From: Yinghuangia aomiensis
GTDB taxonomy: Bacteria > Actinomycetota > Actinomycetes > Streptomycetales > Streptomycetaceae
Assembly: GCF_039542225.1 (NCBI RefSeq)
Contig: NZ_BAABHS010000004.1
Coordinates: 248,001-312,000, forward strand
Direction of reading: 5' to 3'
Length of the DNA stretch: 64,000 bases
A program made the position numbers and the translations under genes. This document shows, piece after piece, positions 63,675 through 64,000 of the stretch; position 1 is the stretch's first letter; the number at the start of each line of letters is the position of its first letter. The notes under the pieces were generated by a model that saw only the letters and a list, made by a program, of their open reading frames with translations, was not told where the DNA came from and did no database searches.

Positions 63675-64000
63675 CTAGGGGCGCCGGCCGAGCAGTCCGA
63701 CCAGGCGGTCCTGCACCGGCGCGTCGTCCGGTACCGGCACGGGCGGGGCGAAGACGCCGTAGCCCTGCCAGGAGGCGACGTGCGGGGACATCGCGTCGTA
63801 GACGGCCTGGGCGAGGTCCGGGTCGACGCCGTCGTCGGCGCCGATGCCGCGAGCCAAGTCCCAGGCGTGCACGGTCAGATCGCTGATCATCTGCCAGGCG
63901 TACTCGGGTGCCGGGGTCAGTCCGGCGCTGGTGTGCACCGCGCGGTCGAGCGCCCCGTCGGCGTGGAACGCCGCACGGGATTCCTCCGCGGCGCGCTCCC
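63675..64000 (-). CDS. TIGR03086-type metal-binding protein (5' end outside window)
   Basis: Only the C-terminal 108 residues are in the window. APEYAWQMISDLTVHAWDLARGIG followed by DPDLAQAVYDAMSPH and VFAPPVPVPDDAPVQDRLVG, with RP at the end, matches the mycothiol-dependent maleylpyruvate isomerase-like/DinB-fold TIGR03086 family of actinobacteria. The HAWDLA motif contributes metal ligands. The function is unknown. The frame is open to the window edge. Confidence 0.88.
   Translation of the reverse strand, partial: ERAAEESRAAFHADGALDRAVHTSAGLTPAPEYAWQMISDLTVHAWDLARGIGADDGVDPDLAQAVYDAMSPHVASWQGYGVFAPPVPVPDDAPVQDRLVGLLGRRP

Overview
The window is about 73% GC chromosome from an actinomycete, most likely Streptomycetaceae or a close relative. 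The evidence is the gene content, the order of the division and cell-wall (dcw) cluster, many GTG starts, GTGA/ATGA stop-start overlaps and many promoters without a good -35 box. It is mostly conserved core chromosome with a few accessory insertions. No tRNA, rRNA, CRISPR array or transposase was seen.

Layout. 1-18.9 kb (minus strand) is the dcw cluster, transcribed from mraZ towards sepF: mraZ, rsmH, ftsL, ftsI, murE, murF, mraY, murD, ftsW, murG, ftsQ, ftsZ, pgeF, yggS, sepF. murC is absent. The mraZ promoter carries four 10-bp-spaced GTGG boxes, the expected MraZ operator. FtsI has an exceptional disordered N-terminal region of about 530 residues. 19.2-24.1 kb (plus) is a moxR / DUF58 / transglutaminase operon. 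24.3-26.6 kb holds a large gene of unknown function. 26.8-35.8 kb (minus) holds a DUF3040 protein and a translesion-synthesis cassette (DUF6504, SAV_6107-type HEPN protein, dnaE2, a methyltransferase, dinB) behind a promoter with a perfect LexA box. 36.2-41.4 kb holds an ArsC-like reductase, a 1.2-kb gene-free stretch with terminator hairpins, a CHAP-type cell-wall hydrolase interrupted by an intein, and an M1 aminopeptidase lipoprotein. 41.4-49.1 kb has a CrtI-like oxidase, a repeat-rich membrane protein, metF, a polyprenyl diphosphate synthase and an RNase/barstar pair. 49.1-54 kb is thiamine synthesis (thiE; TPP riboswitch-thiO-thiS-thiG) with a Rv2175c homologue and an FAD reductase. 54-57.8 kb has a PASTA Ser/Thr kinase, a molybdopterin oxidoreductase, bacterioferritin and its ferredoxin. 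57.8-63.6 kb has a deacetylase lipoprotein, threonine aldolase, class II DAHP synthase, and a fused anthranilate synthase behind a Trp-codon attenuator. The order metF - polyprenyl synthase - Rv2175c - kinase - DAHP synthase resembles the Rv2172c-Rv2178c region of Mycobacterium tuberculosis.

The most notable element is the intein in the CHAP hydrolase at about 38.3-39.4 kb. It starts with Ala rather than Cys/Ser and carries the Trp (block B), Cys (block F) and Thr (block G) set that defines class 3 inteins. It also has two LAGLIDADG-type endonuclease motifs, and it sits two residues after the host's catalytic Glu. Other notable points are the FtsI extension, the repeat-expanded HEPN protein in the SOS cassette, the 772-residue unknown protein, and an extra four-Cys cluster in the bacterioferritin-associated ferredoxin.
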